Assembly: GCA_016793015.1 (NCBI GenBank)
Contig: JAEUJD010000088.1
Coordinates: 1 to 52,721 of the forward strand
Source: Phycisphaerales bacterium
Lineage (GTDB): Bacteria > Planctomycetota > Phycisphaerae > Phycisphaerales > UBA1924
Direction: 5' to 3'
DNA: 52,721 bases
Part shown: piece after piece, positions 28,434 through 35,951 of the stretch
Position numbering within the stretch: position 1 is the first letter of the stretch
How the letters are laid out: every line of letters begins with the position of its first letter
Notes under the pieces: model-generated
What the model was told of the DNA's origin: nothing
The model's database searches: none
Seen by the model: the letters and a program-made list of their open reading frames with translations, nothing else
Position numbers and translations under genes: made by a program

Positions 28434-28462
28434 ATTATCGCCGAAACCTTGTTCGGATGCAA
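28434..28462 (-). promoter_or_regulatory. sigma-70-like promoter for the candidate RNA
   Basis: On the minus strand TTGCAT and GATAAT are separated by 17 bases. It lies about 120 bases beyond the stop of the SnoaL-like gene, so it would start a separate transcript. Confidence 0.45.
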
Positions 28463-28584
28463 CAAATTTTTCTAGAGACGGCTGATCGTTCAGGTTTCCG
28501 GGCGGGTCCGCATCGAATCAGCCGGGCCGAAAACTCCCGAAGCCTCCGGGTTTGCTGGAGAAATCCGGTGACCATCGTCGCGTG

Positions 28585-28935
28585 CTACGGCACGACCATC
28601 AGATACGTCACCAGGCGCGCCACTTTGCCTTGCCTCATGAAGAACACATCACAGAAAACGGCGCGAAACGGTTCGCCGCCTTTCTTCCGGCTCTTGACCG
28701 AGCCCTCGGCGACAACGACATCGTTCTCTTCAATCATCCGCTCAACGGTGATCTCAGGCCTGCCCTCGAAGGCGTCGTTCTCGATCTCCTTGTCGAACGC
28801 GTCTTTGCCGACAAGGTGAAACGCGCCGGGCATCTCCCACACCACATCATCCGTCAGGCACGACAACACCTTCGCGTGATCGCTCGCGCGGAATCCATCC
28901 ATATAGCGTGCAACGGTCGTCTTGTTCTCACTCAC
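28585..28935 (-). CDS. SnoaL-like / NTF2-fold small protein
   Basis: 116 residues with the cone-shaped NTF2-like layout: helix VARYMDGFRASDHAKVLSCL, then DDVVWEMPGAFHLVGKDAFDKEI, and the strand pair around EENDVVVAEGSVKSR and FRAVFCDVFFMRQGKV. Family members include polyketide cyclases and ketosteroid isomerase-like enzymes as well as non-enzymes; the substrate cannot be inferred. It follows a 61-residue gene with a 4-base overlap (ATGA). Confidence 0.85.
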   Translation of the reverse strand: MSENKTTVARYMDGFRASDHAKVLSCLTDDVVWEMPGAFHLVGKDAFDKEIENDAFEGRPEITVERMIEENDVVVAEGSVKSRKKGGEPFRAVFCDVFFMRQGKVARLVTYLMVVP

Positions 28936-29117
28936 GGCTCGTACTCATCAAACGCGCCCGCCTTGTCCTGCTCTTCCACGTACTTCTGAAACTCGCCCAT
29001 CTTGTAACTGATAAAGCAGAACGCGTGATGCACCGCGAGCCACTCGAGGTCGCTCTTGTCTTCGCCGATGTCCTTTCGAAGCCGATTCAACTCCGCGAGC
29101 AGATTTTCCGCTTTCAT
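28932..29117 (-). CDS. small helical protein of unknown function
   Basis: 61 residues, acidic and predicted helical (AENLLAELNRLRKDIGEDKSD ... FCFISYKMGEFQKYVEEQ). No family recognised. Its stop overlaps the SnoaL-like start, so the two are likely coupled. The ATG at 29117 was chosen because the longer frame runs into palindromic repeats. Could be a partner of the SnoaL-like protein. Confidence 0.6.
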   Translation of the reverse strand: MKAENLLAELNRLRKDIGEDKSDLEWLAVHHAFCFISYKMGEFQKYVEEQDKAGAFDEYEP

Positions 29118-29132
29118 TCGCCGTTCCTTCGT

Positions 29133-29244
29133 GGCACCGCCCTTCCGGGCGGTGTTCCTGATTCTGTATGGCACCGCCCGGAAGGGCGGCGATTGCTTTC
29201 TGATCGCAAATCATCCGCGATTCACCGGGCGGCAGCCCGGTGCC
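29133..29244. repeat. three REP-like GC palindromes
   Basis: 29135-29154 is a perfect hairpin (CACCGCCC, loop TTCC, GGGCGGTG). 29172-29189 matches its reverse complement over 18 bases. 29223-29242 is a third, related hairpin (CACCGGGC / GCCCGGTG), inside the last codons of the ABC permease gene. The arrangement resembles paired REP elements. Confidence 0.7.
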
Positions 29245-30130
29245 ACATTCTCCCCTTCACCCACCCCACTCCAAACATCCCCGCCAGCACCAGCACAATG
29301 CTCGCGCCCGTCGGCCAGTCCAGTTCGAAACTGAGCAGCATCCCCAGCGCAACCCCGACCAATGCAAACACCACACTCAACACGCACACGCGCCTCGCAT
29401 CCGCGCTGAACTGCACCGCCGCCGCCGCGGGAAGCACCAGCATCGCCGTCGCCAGCACAACGCCCGCGAGTTTCATCGCGGTCACGGTCGCCAACGCCAG
29501 CAGCACGAGCAACGTCACCCGCATCGCGCGGGTGTTCACGCCGAACGCCGCTGCGGCAGACTCATCAAACGCCCAGAACGTCAGAGGCCGCCGGACCGCG
29601 AACAAGATCGCCAGAATCAGGGCGCCCACAATCACGCACGCCCACGCATCCGCCTCGCTCACGCTCACGATCGATCCGAACAGCAAGCTCTCCCACGAGA
29701 CCGTCGAAACCCGCCCGCGCTTTTCCGCGATGTGCAAAAGCAGCGAACCGATCGCCATCGACGCGACCAGCACGATCCCGATCGCCGTGTCCGCCTGCGC
29801 ACGCTTGCCCCGCCGCCCCGGATCGCCCCCCGTCAGCATGCCGACCTGAAGCGCCGCCAGCAGACAAAACAAGAACACGATCAGAAATTGCCCGCCCAGA
29901 ACACTCGCTCCGGTTCCGCCCGCCGCGGCAGCGCCGAAACCCAGCACATACGCCACGCCGATCCCGCCGAACGCCGCGTGGCTGATCCCCTGCCCGATGA
30001 ACGCCATGCGCTTCATCACGACAAACACGCTCAAGACACCGCCGAAGAGCGCGATGGCCAACCCGGCGATCACTCCCGGAAGGAAAATCTCACGCAGCCC
30101 CGGCGTGGTGAGGTACTCGATCGTTTTCAA
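29222..30130 (-). CDS. znuB: metal ABC transporter permease (ZnuB/MntB family)
   Basis: 302 residues, about eight or nine membrane helices, ABC-3 family permease for Zn2+ or Mn2+. Typical segments: GVLSVFVVMKRMAFIGQGISHAAFGG near the N-terminus and VNTRAMRVTLLVLLALATVTAMKLAGVVL in the second half. It starts with TTG overlapping the ATPase stop (TTGA), so translation is coupled. The last residues (WHRAAAR) are encoded by a REP-like palindrome, suggesting the stop was set by repeat insertion. Confidence 0.9.
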   Translation of the reverse strand: MKTIEYLTTPGLREIFLPGVIAGLAIALFGGVLSVFVVMKRMAFIGQGISHAAFGGIGVAYVLGFGAAAAGGTGASVLGGQFLIVFLFCLLAALQVGMLTGGDPGRRGKRAQADTAIGIVLVASMAIGSLLLHIAEKRGRVSTVSWESLLFGSIVSVSEADAWACVIVGALILAILFAVRRPLTFWAFDESAAAAFGVNTRAMRVTLLVLLALATVTAMKLAGVVLATAMLVLPAAAAVQFSADARRVCVLSVVFALVGVALGMLLSFELDWPTGASIVLVLAGMFGVGWVKGRMWHRAAAR

Positions 30131-31026
30131 GAGCCGCCTCCGCCGCTCTTGCTCTGAGTCCCATGCGACCCGTTCCCACGCTCACGGGGGTGCTCGTGCG
30201 AGTGCCCATGCGAATGGTCATGCCCGCATTCCGACGCCCGGTGCGCATCCACATGCAGATCGCCAAAGATCGCCGCGGCATCGTGCCGGAAGACCTCCGC
30301 CAGAACATGGGGCGTCAATCCCTCCGGTGAATCGTGATAGTGCAGCGTCCGCGCCAGGCACGCCACGCGATCGCTCGTGGCCGCCACCGTGCGCAGGTCA
30401 TGGCTCACCACGATCGTCGTCAGCGCGAGCTCATCGTGCAGCCTCTGAATCAGCTCGGCGAACTGTTTCTGCCCCGCGGGATCGATGCCCACCGTCGGTT
30501 CATCCAGCAGCAGAATCTTCGCATCGCTCGCCAGTGCCCGCGCGATCATCACCCGCTGCATCTGCCCGCCCGAGAGCAGCCCCACCGGCCGATCCGCAAA
30601 CGAAGCGGCGCCGACAACGCTGAGCGCCCGCTCCACTCTGGCTTCAGCGCCCGACGAACGCGCAAACGGTCCAAGCCCCGCCGTCGCTGCCATCGACGCG
30701 GCGTGCCGCGCCGTGATCGGGAACGCCAGTTCCGCCTCGACCCGCTGGGGCACATACCCGATCAACCGCCGCTTCGCCGCCTCGACCGGCGCAAGGCCCT
30801 CCACTTCGATTGTCCCCGAATATCCGCGCAGCAGCCCGAGCGTCAGCTTCAGCAGCGTGGACTTCCCGCCGCCATTGGGCCCCAAAATCCCGAGCCGCTC
30901 GCCACGCCTCACATCGAGCGAAACGCGATCGAGCGCGGGCGCCTCGCCCGATTCGTACGAAAACGAAACACCGCTGTAGCGGATCGCGACGGAGGCCGGC
31001 GAACTTTTCAAAGCCTCTTGCATCAT
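30127..31026 (-). CDS. znuC: metal ABC transporter ATPase (ZnuC/MntA family) with histidine-rich tail
   Basis: 299 residues. Walker A GPNGGGKST, Q-loop YVPQR, signature LLSGGQMQRVMIARAL, Walker B ILLLDEPTVG, switch His in VVSHD. The C-terminus is a metal-binding-looking tail with many His in CGHDHSHGHSHEHP. Middle gene of the znuA-znuC-znuB operon; overlaps znuB by four bases. Whether Zn or Mn is transported is not decided; the His-rich tail and the His-rich loop of the binding protein favour zinc. Confidence 0.92.
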   Translation of the reverse strand: MMQEALKSSPASVAIRYSGVSFSYESGEAPALDRVSLDVRRGERLGILGPNGGGKSTLLKLTLGLLRGYSGTIEVEGLAPVEAAKRRLIGYVPQRVEAELAFPITARHAASMAATAGLGPFARSSGAEARVERALSVVGAASFADRPVGLLSGGQMQRVMIARALASDAKILLLDEPTVGIDPAGQKQFAELIQRLHDELALTTIVVSHDLRTVAATSDRVACLARTLHYHDSPEGLTPHVLAEVFRHDAAAIFGDLHVDAHRASECGHDHSHGHSHEHPRERGNGSHGTQSKSGGGGS

Positions 31027-31077
31027 CGAACTTGCAACATGGAACTAGTCACGTGAGCCGTATGGGTCTCGTACGAG

Positions 31078-32055
31078 CTATCGGGTCTCCGCTTTTCCCC
31101 CGCCCAATCCCTCCACCAGCGCATTCAAATTCCCCCGCATCATCGCGTACCAGTCCCCATCGCCGATCGGATCAAGCCTGCCCACCTTCACACCCGCAGC
31201 CTTCGCGACGCGCTCCGCCATCGCCGCGTTGAACTGCGGCTCGACAAAGATTACGCGCACGCCTTCCTGCTTGACCGCCTGCACCACCGCCGCGATCCGT
31301 CCCGGCGTCGGATCTTCGTTCTCGTTCACGCGGAGCACCTCCGCCACCTTCAATCCGTACCGCAGCGCCATCCGCCCGAACGCGGCATGGTGCGTCACGA
31401 TCTTGGCCCCCTTGAACGGTGCCAGCGCCTCGCGAAACTCCCGATCGATTTCCTCGATCCGCGCCGCCTCCTTCGCGAGCGACTCGTTCAACCGCTGCTC
31501 CGCCGCCGCATTCCACAATCCGCGCTCTTCCATCGCGCGGCGCACGCCCGCCGCCACCTTGGGCAGCGCCTCCTTCATGAGCACCGGATCAAGCCAGACA
31601 TGCGGATCGACCGAGTGCTCGCACGCATCATCGTGCGTGTGGCCCTCCGCCTCCTTGCCGTGTTCGTGCTTCTCATCTTCATCCGCGTGCACGCCCGCTG
31701 CATCCGCAAGACTGACATCCACACGCCTTGTTGATGGATTCGCATCCAGAAACTTCTCGACGCGCGGCTCCAGCCACAGCCCGACAAACACAATCAAATC
31801 CGCCTGTTCCACCGAGGCCATGTCCGCCGGTGTGAACTCGTAGTTGTGCTCGCTCCGGCCCGGCGTCAGCAAGACCCGCATGACCGAGCCTTCCGGCAGC
31901 AGCGGCGCGACGATCCCCTTGATTGGCGGAATCGTGGCGACCGCGTTCAGGCCGGCAGCCGGTGCGCCCAATGCCAGCGCCGAAACAATCCCGGCCGCGG
32001 CACAGCCAAGCGCCCAAACGCCCCGACCCCAATCTTGAACTCGCGCTCTACTCAT
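31078..32055 (-). CDS. znuA: metal-binding protein of the ABC transporter (ZnuA-like)
   Basis: 325-residue exported cluster A-I binding protein. An N-terminal signal (WALGCAAAGIVSALALGAP) is followed by the body with ligand His in SEHNYEFTPAD, a His/Asp/Glu-rich loop (DEDEKHEHGKEAEGHTHDD) typical of ZnuA, DPHVWLDPVL, THHAAFGRMALRYGL, and FVEPQFN. First gene of the operon. A Fur-family palindrome lies 37 bases upstream. Confidence 0.92.
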   Translation of the reverse strand: MSRARVQDWGRGVWALGCAAAGIVSALALGAPAAGLNAVATIPPIKGIVAPLLPEGSVMRVLLTPGRSEHNYEFTPADMASVEQADLIVFVGLWLEPRVEKFLDANPSTRRVDVSLADAAGVHADEDEKHEHGKEAEGHTHDDACEHSVDPHVWLDPVLMKEALPKVAAGVRRAMEERGLWNAAAEQRLNESLAKEAARIEEIDREFREALAPFKGAKIVTHHAAFGRMALRYGLKVAEVLRVNENEDPTPGRIAAVVQAVKQEGVRVIFVEPQFNAAMAERVAKAAGVKVGRLDPIGDGDWYAMMRGNLNALVEGLGGGKAETR

Positions 32056-32091
32056 CGTGCAACAACCCCGGCCCGGCTTCTATCGGCACAA

Positions 32092-32109
32092 TTTGAGAAT
32101 CAATTCTCA
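32092..32109 (-). promoter_or_regulatory. Fur/Zur-family operator of the znu operon
   Basis: TTGAGAATCAATTCTCAA is a perfect 8-bp inverted repeat with a 2-base centre, close to the TGAGAAT-type half-sites known for the Fur superfamily. It sits 37-54 bases upstream of znuA, where a repressor would block transcription; the regulator is likely Zur. Confidence 0.7.
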
Positions 32110-32307
32110 ATAGAATAGCCCCCTCGCCCCCGTCTGGTTCGCGCGATTCCAAGCCGCTTGTGGAAGCGTGCGCGTCCGATCCACCCTCAAAGTCCCTCTT
32201 CGCCAAACGGTGCCAGCCCCTCGCACCCGAACGCTTGGCAATCCACCCTCTCCGCGCTACACTCCCCACCCCACGGGGCCTGCAAGGCCCTTTGGGCAGA
32301 ATTGAAC

Positions 32308-32380
32308 GGGGCGGTAGCTCAGTTGGTAGAGCGCGTCGTTCGCAATGACGAGGTCGGGAGTTCGACCCTCCTCCGCTCCA
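32308..32380 (+). tRNA. tRNA-Ala (anticodon CGC)
   Basis: 73 bases folding into a full cloverleaf. The acceptor GGGGCGG pairs with CCGCTCC and includes the G3:U70 wobble that identifies alanine tRNAs. The anticodon loop is TTCGCAA, anticodon CGC; the T-loop is TTCGACC. The discriminator is A; CCA is not encoded. Confidence 0.97.
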
Positions 32381-32387
32381 CTTCCGT

Positions 32388-32416
32388 AAAAACCCCTGCA
32401 ATCGCAGGGGTTTTTT
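32388..32416 (+). terminator. Rho-independent terminator after tRNA-Ala
   Basis: 12-bp stem AAAAACCCCTGC / GCAGGGGTTTTT, loop AATC, ending in a run of six T. Confidence 0.9.
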
Positions 32417-32522
32417 CGTGTGCAACCCCAACACGCACGCTCTCAGCGCACCCGGGAGGGAACAGGGCCCGCTGGCCTGCCCCGGGCGGCAGCGGGCGAC
32501 TTGGATGGACATCCGACCCATC

Positions 32523-34352
32523 TCAGCCGTTCGCAGTAACCATCGGTCGCTCAATTTCCTTCGCGCCACGCTCATCGCCCGCATTGGCGATCCCCAGAAC
32601 AATCTCCCCAGTCTGCTTCAGCCTCGTTGCAATCGACTCCGGTGGTATCCGTCCGATTCGCTCCTGAATTTTCGCCATATCGAGCGTGTCATCCCAGATC
32701 CCGATCACGATGCGGTGTTCGGGACATCGCAGCCGCAATTGCTGCCACAAGACCCGGGTGTGCAGCTGCGCGCTCGGCGGCACGGCGCAGAGACACAGCA
32801 CCGACGGCGGCAACTTCGCCAAGTGTTCGACCAGCTCCCGAGGCGAACGAGACGACAGCGCTTCCGCCCGGATCCCGAGCCCGATCAGATACTTCTCCAG
32901 CATCCGCGCGGAGAGTTCATCCGCCGGATCGCGCGCCGGAACGCACAACACCGGGGGTTGATCCGAACCCATCCTCCCCGCCGGAATCTGATCCTGCGAG
33001 CGCGAACCAAAGTCTTCAATGATCGCATTCAGAGTCTCGCGCACCGCTTGCTCCTGCGCCTCGTCCAGTTCGCCCCGATGGCGATCGACTTCTGCCAGCC
33101 GCAGCGCGGGGATGAGCAACGAGTCATACACATCAACAGGCCCTTTTCCCTTCGCAAACTCGTCCACGATCCTGGTCGATTCTTCCTGATCGCCCGCAAG
33201 CAGCCGTTGATAGAACCGCGCCTCCGGCGTGAGCACCGGTTCGTCGCCGAGCAGCACGTTCAGGAACGAAAGACTCCGCACGTGCCGCCCAAGGACCGCA
33301 AGGCAGACCGCGATCGGAGTCGAAAGAACAAGCCCGACCGGCCCCCACAGCCACGCCCAGAAGACCGCCGAAGTCAGCACCGCCAAAGGCGAAAGCCCGG
33401 TCCCCGACCCGACGAGCATCGGCTCGACAAAGCTCCCCCCCAGCACCTCCACCCCGACCACGAGCCCCGCGACGAGCAGCGGCTGCTGCCACCCATCCGA
33501 GATCGCAAACGAAACCACGATCGGAAATGCCGCGCCGATCCACGTACCCACATACGGCACAAAGCGAAGGATCGCGATGATGAACCCCCAGAGCGCCGCG
33601 TTGGGCACGCCGAGAAAAAACAGTCCGACTGCGATGACAAACCCCACCCCCGTATTGACGATCGACTGCGTCAGCAGGTATCCGCTGAGCCGCTGCGCTG
33701 CATCATCGAACGCCGGCGTCGCGATATGCATCTCGCGCTCGCCGATCAGCCGCAGAATTCTGTTGCGAAGGTCTTCGCGCCGCAGCAGCATGAAGATCGC
33801 GAACACCACCACCATCGCCGCCGTGGCCAGCCGCGCAAGCACAGGCCCGAGTATGTCCCGCGCGTAGGCGATTGGCGCCGTCGGTTCCTCGACCACGCGA
33901 ACCCCGATCGGCTCCGCTTTCTTTTCCGGAAGTTCGCCTCCCACTGCCGCAGCCTCTTCCACCGGCTTGACGATCTCCTTCCCCAGTTCCTCGATCGCGG
34001 CACCCGCGCGGCCAAACGCACTCTCCTTCGACCGCCGAAGGTACGTCAGTTTTCTTGCAATATTCTCTTTATAATCGTGCAGGTTGGACGCGACTTCGAG
34101 CGCCTGCTGCTGCACAAGCCAGCCGATCGCACCCACCGTCACCGTCGCAACCGCCACAGTACAGACAACCGCCAACAGCCGGGGCACACGCATCCGTTCG
34201 AGCAGCCGCACGATCGGTGCCAGTAAAAAAGAAACAAAGACTGCGAGCGCAATCGGGATGAGCACTTCACGCGCAACATAAAGCGCCACCGCGAGCAACA
34301 AGCAGGTGACAAAGAGGGGCAACCGCCGTTGGGGTGGTTGTGTGCGTGCCAT
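32523..34352 (-). CDS. AI-2E/PerM-type transporter with C-terminal cobalamin-binding-like domain
   Basis: 609 residues. The first ~350 hold the eight-helix AI-2E exporter/PerM domain, with PNAALWGFIIAILRFVPYVG and GLSPLAVLTSAVFWAWLWGPVGLVLSTPI as family motifs. A cytoplasmic linker follows, then a domain (about 490-590) VLCVPARDPADELSARMLEKYLIGLGIRAEAL ... SVLCLCAVPP ... CPEHRIVIGIWDD that has the alternating strand/helix order of B12-binding-like flavodoxin folds, without the cobalamin His motif. I recall the same extension in other long members of the family. Function is probably export or osmotic Na+/H+ exchange; unproven. Confidence 0.8.
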   Translation of the reverse strand: MARTQPPQRRLPLFVTCLLLAVALYVAREVLIPIALAVFVSFLLAPIVRLLERMRVPRLLAVVCTVAVATVTVGAIGWLVQQQALEVASNLHDYKENIARKLTYLRRSKESAFGRAGAAIEELGKEIVKPVEEAAAVGGELPEKKAEPIGVRVVEEPTAPIAYARDILGPVLARLATAAMVVVFAIFMLLRREDLRNRILRLIGEREMHIATPAFDDAAQRLSGYLLTQSIVNTGVGFVIAVGLFFLGVPNAALWGFIIAILRFVPYVGTWIGAAFPIVVSFAISDGWQQPLLVAGLVVGVEVLGGSFVEPMLVGSGTGLSPLAVLTSAVFWAWLWGPVGLVLSTPIAVCLAVLGRHVRSLSFLNVLLGDEPVLTPEARFYQRLLAGDQEESTRIVDEFAKGKGPVDVYDSLLIPALRLAEVDRHRGELDEAQEQAVRETLNAIIEDFGSRSQDQIPAGRMGSDQPPVLCVPARDPADELSARMLEKYLIGLGIRAEALSSRSPRELVEHLAKLPPSVLCLCAVPPSAQLHTRVLWQQLRLRCPEHRIVIGIWDDTLDMAKIQERIGRIPPESIATRLKQTGEIVLGIANAGDERGAKEIERPMVTANG

Positions 34353-34382
34353 GCTTCTCCGCGCATCGCCTCAAAACGGAAA

Positions 34383-34415
34383 GCATGGAATGCACCCGAG
34401 CGGTGCATTCCATGC
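34383..34415 (-). terminator. hairpin terminator after the stress-protein gene
   Basis: Perfect 14-bp stem GCATGGAATGCACC / GGTGCATTCCATGC with a five-base loop. On the minus strand it is followed by TTTCCGTTTT, an interrupted T-run, 15 bases after the stop at 34430. Confidence 0.65.
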
Positions 34416-34429
34416 CTGGATTGTTCGGA

Positions 34430-35002
34430 TCAGATACGCGCCGAACGCGCATCGGGACGGGTCACCACTTCGGGCCTCGACGCGCTCGGGGCCGACTTCT
34501 CCGAGGTGCTGGTGATGTCTGTCGCGCCGGCGTTCTCGAAAATCTCCTTCGCCCGCTTCACTTCATCGCCGCTCTCGGCGTGAACCGAAATCAGGATATT
34601 GCCACCCTGGACTTTTTCTTCGTACCGCTTCGCTTCGATCTCGGGAATGCCCAGGCCGATCAGCCCGCCAGCCAACCCGCCCGCCGCCGCACCGACGGCC
34701 GCCCCGCTCAACGCCGCCATGATCGGACCGGCAGCGATGAACGGACCGACACCCGGAATGGCAAGCAGCCCGATGCCCGCCAGGAGACCGAGCGTTCCGC
34801 CCACCACTCCTCCCGCGCCGGCGCCGGTCATGGCACCCTCCGGTGCCTTGGTGTTTTTCTCGTGAGCAAAGTCACGCGTGCTGCGTTTGTCGGGAAACAG
34901 GACAGAAATATCGTTGTAAGAAAAACCCGCGTTCTTGAGGTTGTCGACGATCACGTTCGCGGACGATTCATTCTGAGCGATGCAGAGGACGGAAGTACCC
35001 AT
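34430..35002 (-). CDS. general-stress-type protein with glycine-zipper membrane core
   Basis: 190 residues. The N-terminal MGTSVLCIAQNESSANVIVDNLKNAGF is a ferredoxin-like strand-helix unit seen in YflT/GSP17M-type stress proteins. The middle is a long Gly/Ala-rich hydrophobic span (GAGAGGVVGGTLGLLAGIGL and GGLAGGLIGLGIPEIEAK), and the C-terminal strand-helix repeats the first (GNILISVHAESGDEVKRAKEIF). The family is common in Planctomycetota; biochemical role not established. Confidence 0.7.
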   Translation of the reverse strand: MGTSVLCIAQNESSANVIVDNLKNAGFSYNDISVLFPDKRSTRDFAHEKNTKAPEGAMTGAGAGGVVGGTLGLLAGIGLLAIPGVGPFIAAGPIMAALSGAAVGAAAGGLAGGLIGLGIPEIEAKRYEEKVQGGNILISVHAESGDEVKRAKEIFENAGATDITSTSEKSAPSASRPEVVTRPDARSARI

Positions 35003-35051
35003 GGAAAGACTCCTGAGAAATTGATGCGCCGATCCGGCTCATCGAGGAAAG

Positions 35052-35129
35052 GTCACCAGAAACAGTCACCAGAAACAGGCACCAGAACCAGCCACCCGAA
35101 CCAACCACCAGAAACAGACACCAAAGTCC
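35052..35129. repeat. degenerate 13-bp tandem repeat, six copies
   Basis: Units GTCACCAGAAACA (twice), GGCACCAGAACCA, GCCACCCGAACCA, ACCACCAGAAACA and GACACCAAAGTCC follow each other without spacers. The tract fills most of the gap between the BON-domain gene and the stress-protein start. Confidence 0.85.
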
Positions 35130-35136
35130 GATCCCG

Positions 35137-35568
35137 CTACTTCGTCTTGACCTCAAGCTGATTGTCGACGCGCGTCACGCCCGATGCGGCCTTCGCCTTC
35201 GCTTCGATGGCGTCCTTTTCGGCCTGGCTGTTCACCGGGCCGCGAAGAGTGACCACACCACCCTCGGTGATGATCTTGCAGTTCTGCGCGTTCGTCGACA
35301 TCTCCTTGTCTTCCATGATCGCCCGCCGGATCGACGCTGTGATATCGATGTCCGACTTGCTGTTCGACTGATCCATCGGGGTCTTGGTCCCCGAATTGCG
35401 ATCAACCTTGTTCACCGCCGTGTTGTCCGGTGCCGCGGATGACGGCGCCGAAGTGTCAACGGCACGCGTGCTCGAAGGCGCCGGCGGCGGCGTCTCGCTG
35501 CGTCTCTCGCACCCGCCAAGCAGCCCAAATCCGAGAGCAGTAGTCGCGATCCAGCTTTGAATTGTCAT
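35137..35568 (-). CDS. BON-domain lipoprotein (OsmY-like)
   Basis: 143 residues. A signal peptide ends at lipobox LLGGC; a Pro/Ser-rich linker is followed by one BON domain (about 70-143): DIDITASIRRAIMEDKEM, NCKIITEGGVVTLRGPVNSQAEKDAI and GVTRVDNQLEV. BON proteins bind phospholipid membranes and respond to osmotic stress. The ATG at 35568 has GGAGGG nine bases upstream. It lies upstream of the stress protein on the same strand, so the pair may share envelope-stress control. Confidence 0.85.
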   Translation of the reverse strand: MTIQSWIATTALGFGLLGGCERRSETPPPAPSSTRAVDTSAPSSAAPDNTAVNKVDRNSGTKTPMDQSNSKSDIDITASIRRAIMEDKEMSTNAQNCKIITEGGVVTLRGPVNSQAEKDAIEAKAKAASGVTRVDNQLEVKTK

Positions 35569-35951
35569 AATTTCGACCCTCCGATTTTTTTCAATTGCGC
35601 CGGTGTTCATGATTCGATCCCGTCGCCGATGGTCCATCCCGCGCCCCGCACGCGACTGATAGAGAATGCGTTTGCGTGGTGACCGCATAATGAGCCGGTG
35701 TTAAGTAACCGCTCACAACGCTTTCCTATTTTCCGATCAAATGGAGCACAGCCCCGCGAACGCACGCTGCGCCCAGCACAACTCGACAATTCAGTCCGCG
35801 GTTTCCGTCTCGCTCCTCCGACACGCCCGGACGCGAGTTTCCGGGTTGCGATCGCGGCCATCCCCATCCGCATGAAAACTCGGTTATAATCGTTTGTCGC
35901 AGCTTGAACCCCGACAGAGTTCGGCTCGTTGCGAGAAAACGGAGTTCACAT
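35569..35951. other. 383-base divergent intergenic region
   Basis: Lies between the BON-domain and Kdo hydroxylase genes. A perfect TATAAT at 35885-35890 is a possible -10 for the Kdo hydroxylase, but no -35 consensus is visible 17 bases before it. No gene seen. Confidence 0.5.

Larger units (their letters stand above)
27623..28584. other. 960-base stretch without a convincing protein gene
   Basis: Upstream of the ECF gene and downstream of the SnoaL-like gene. It holds a candidate ECF promoter, a long hairpin (27884-27948) and a separate minus-strand transcription unit (28111-28462). Open frames here are short and without family features. Confidence 0.6.

Noticed and set aside
32308..32416. 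Genomic-island attachment site at tRNA-Ala
   Set aside because: No integrase and no repeat of the tRNA 3' end seen nearby; the gene is followed directly by its terminator.
35052..35129. CRISPR-like array
   Set aside because: The 13-base units follow each other without spacers and are degenerate; no cas genes are present.
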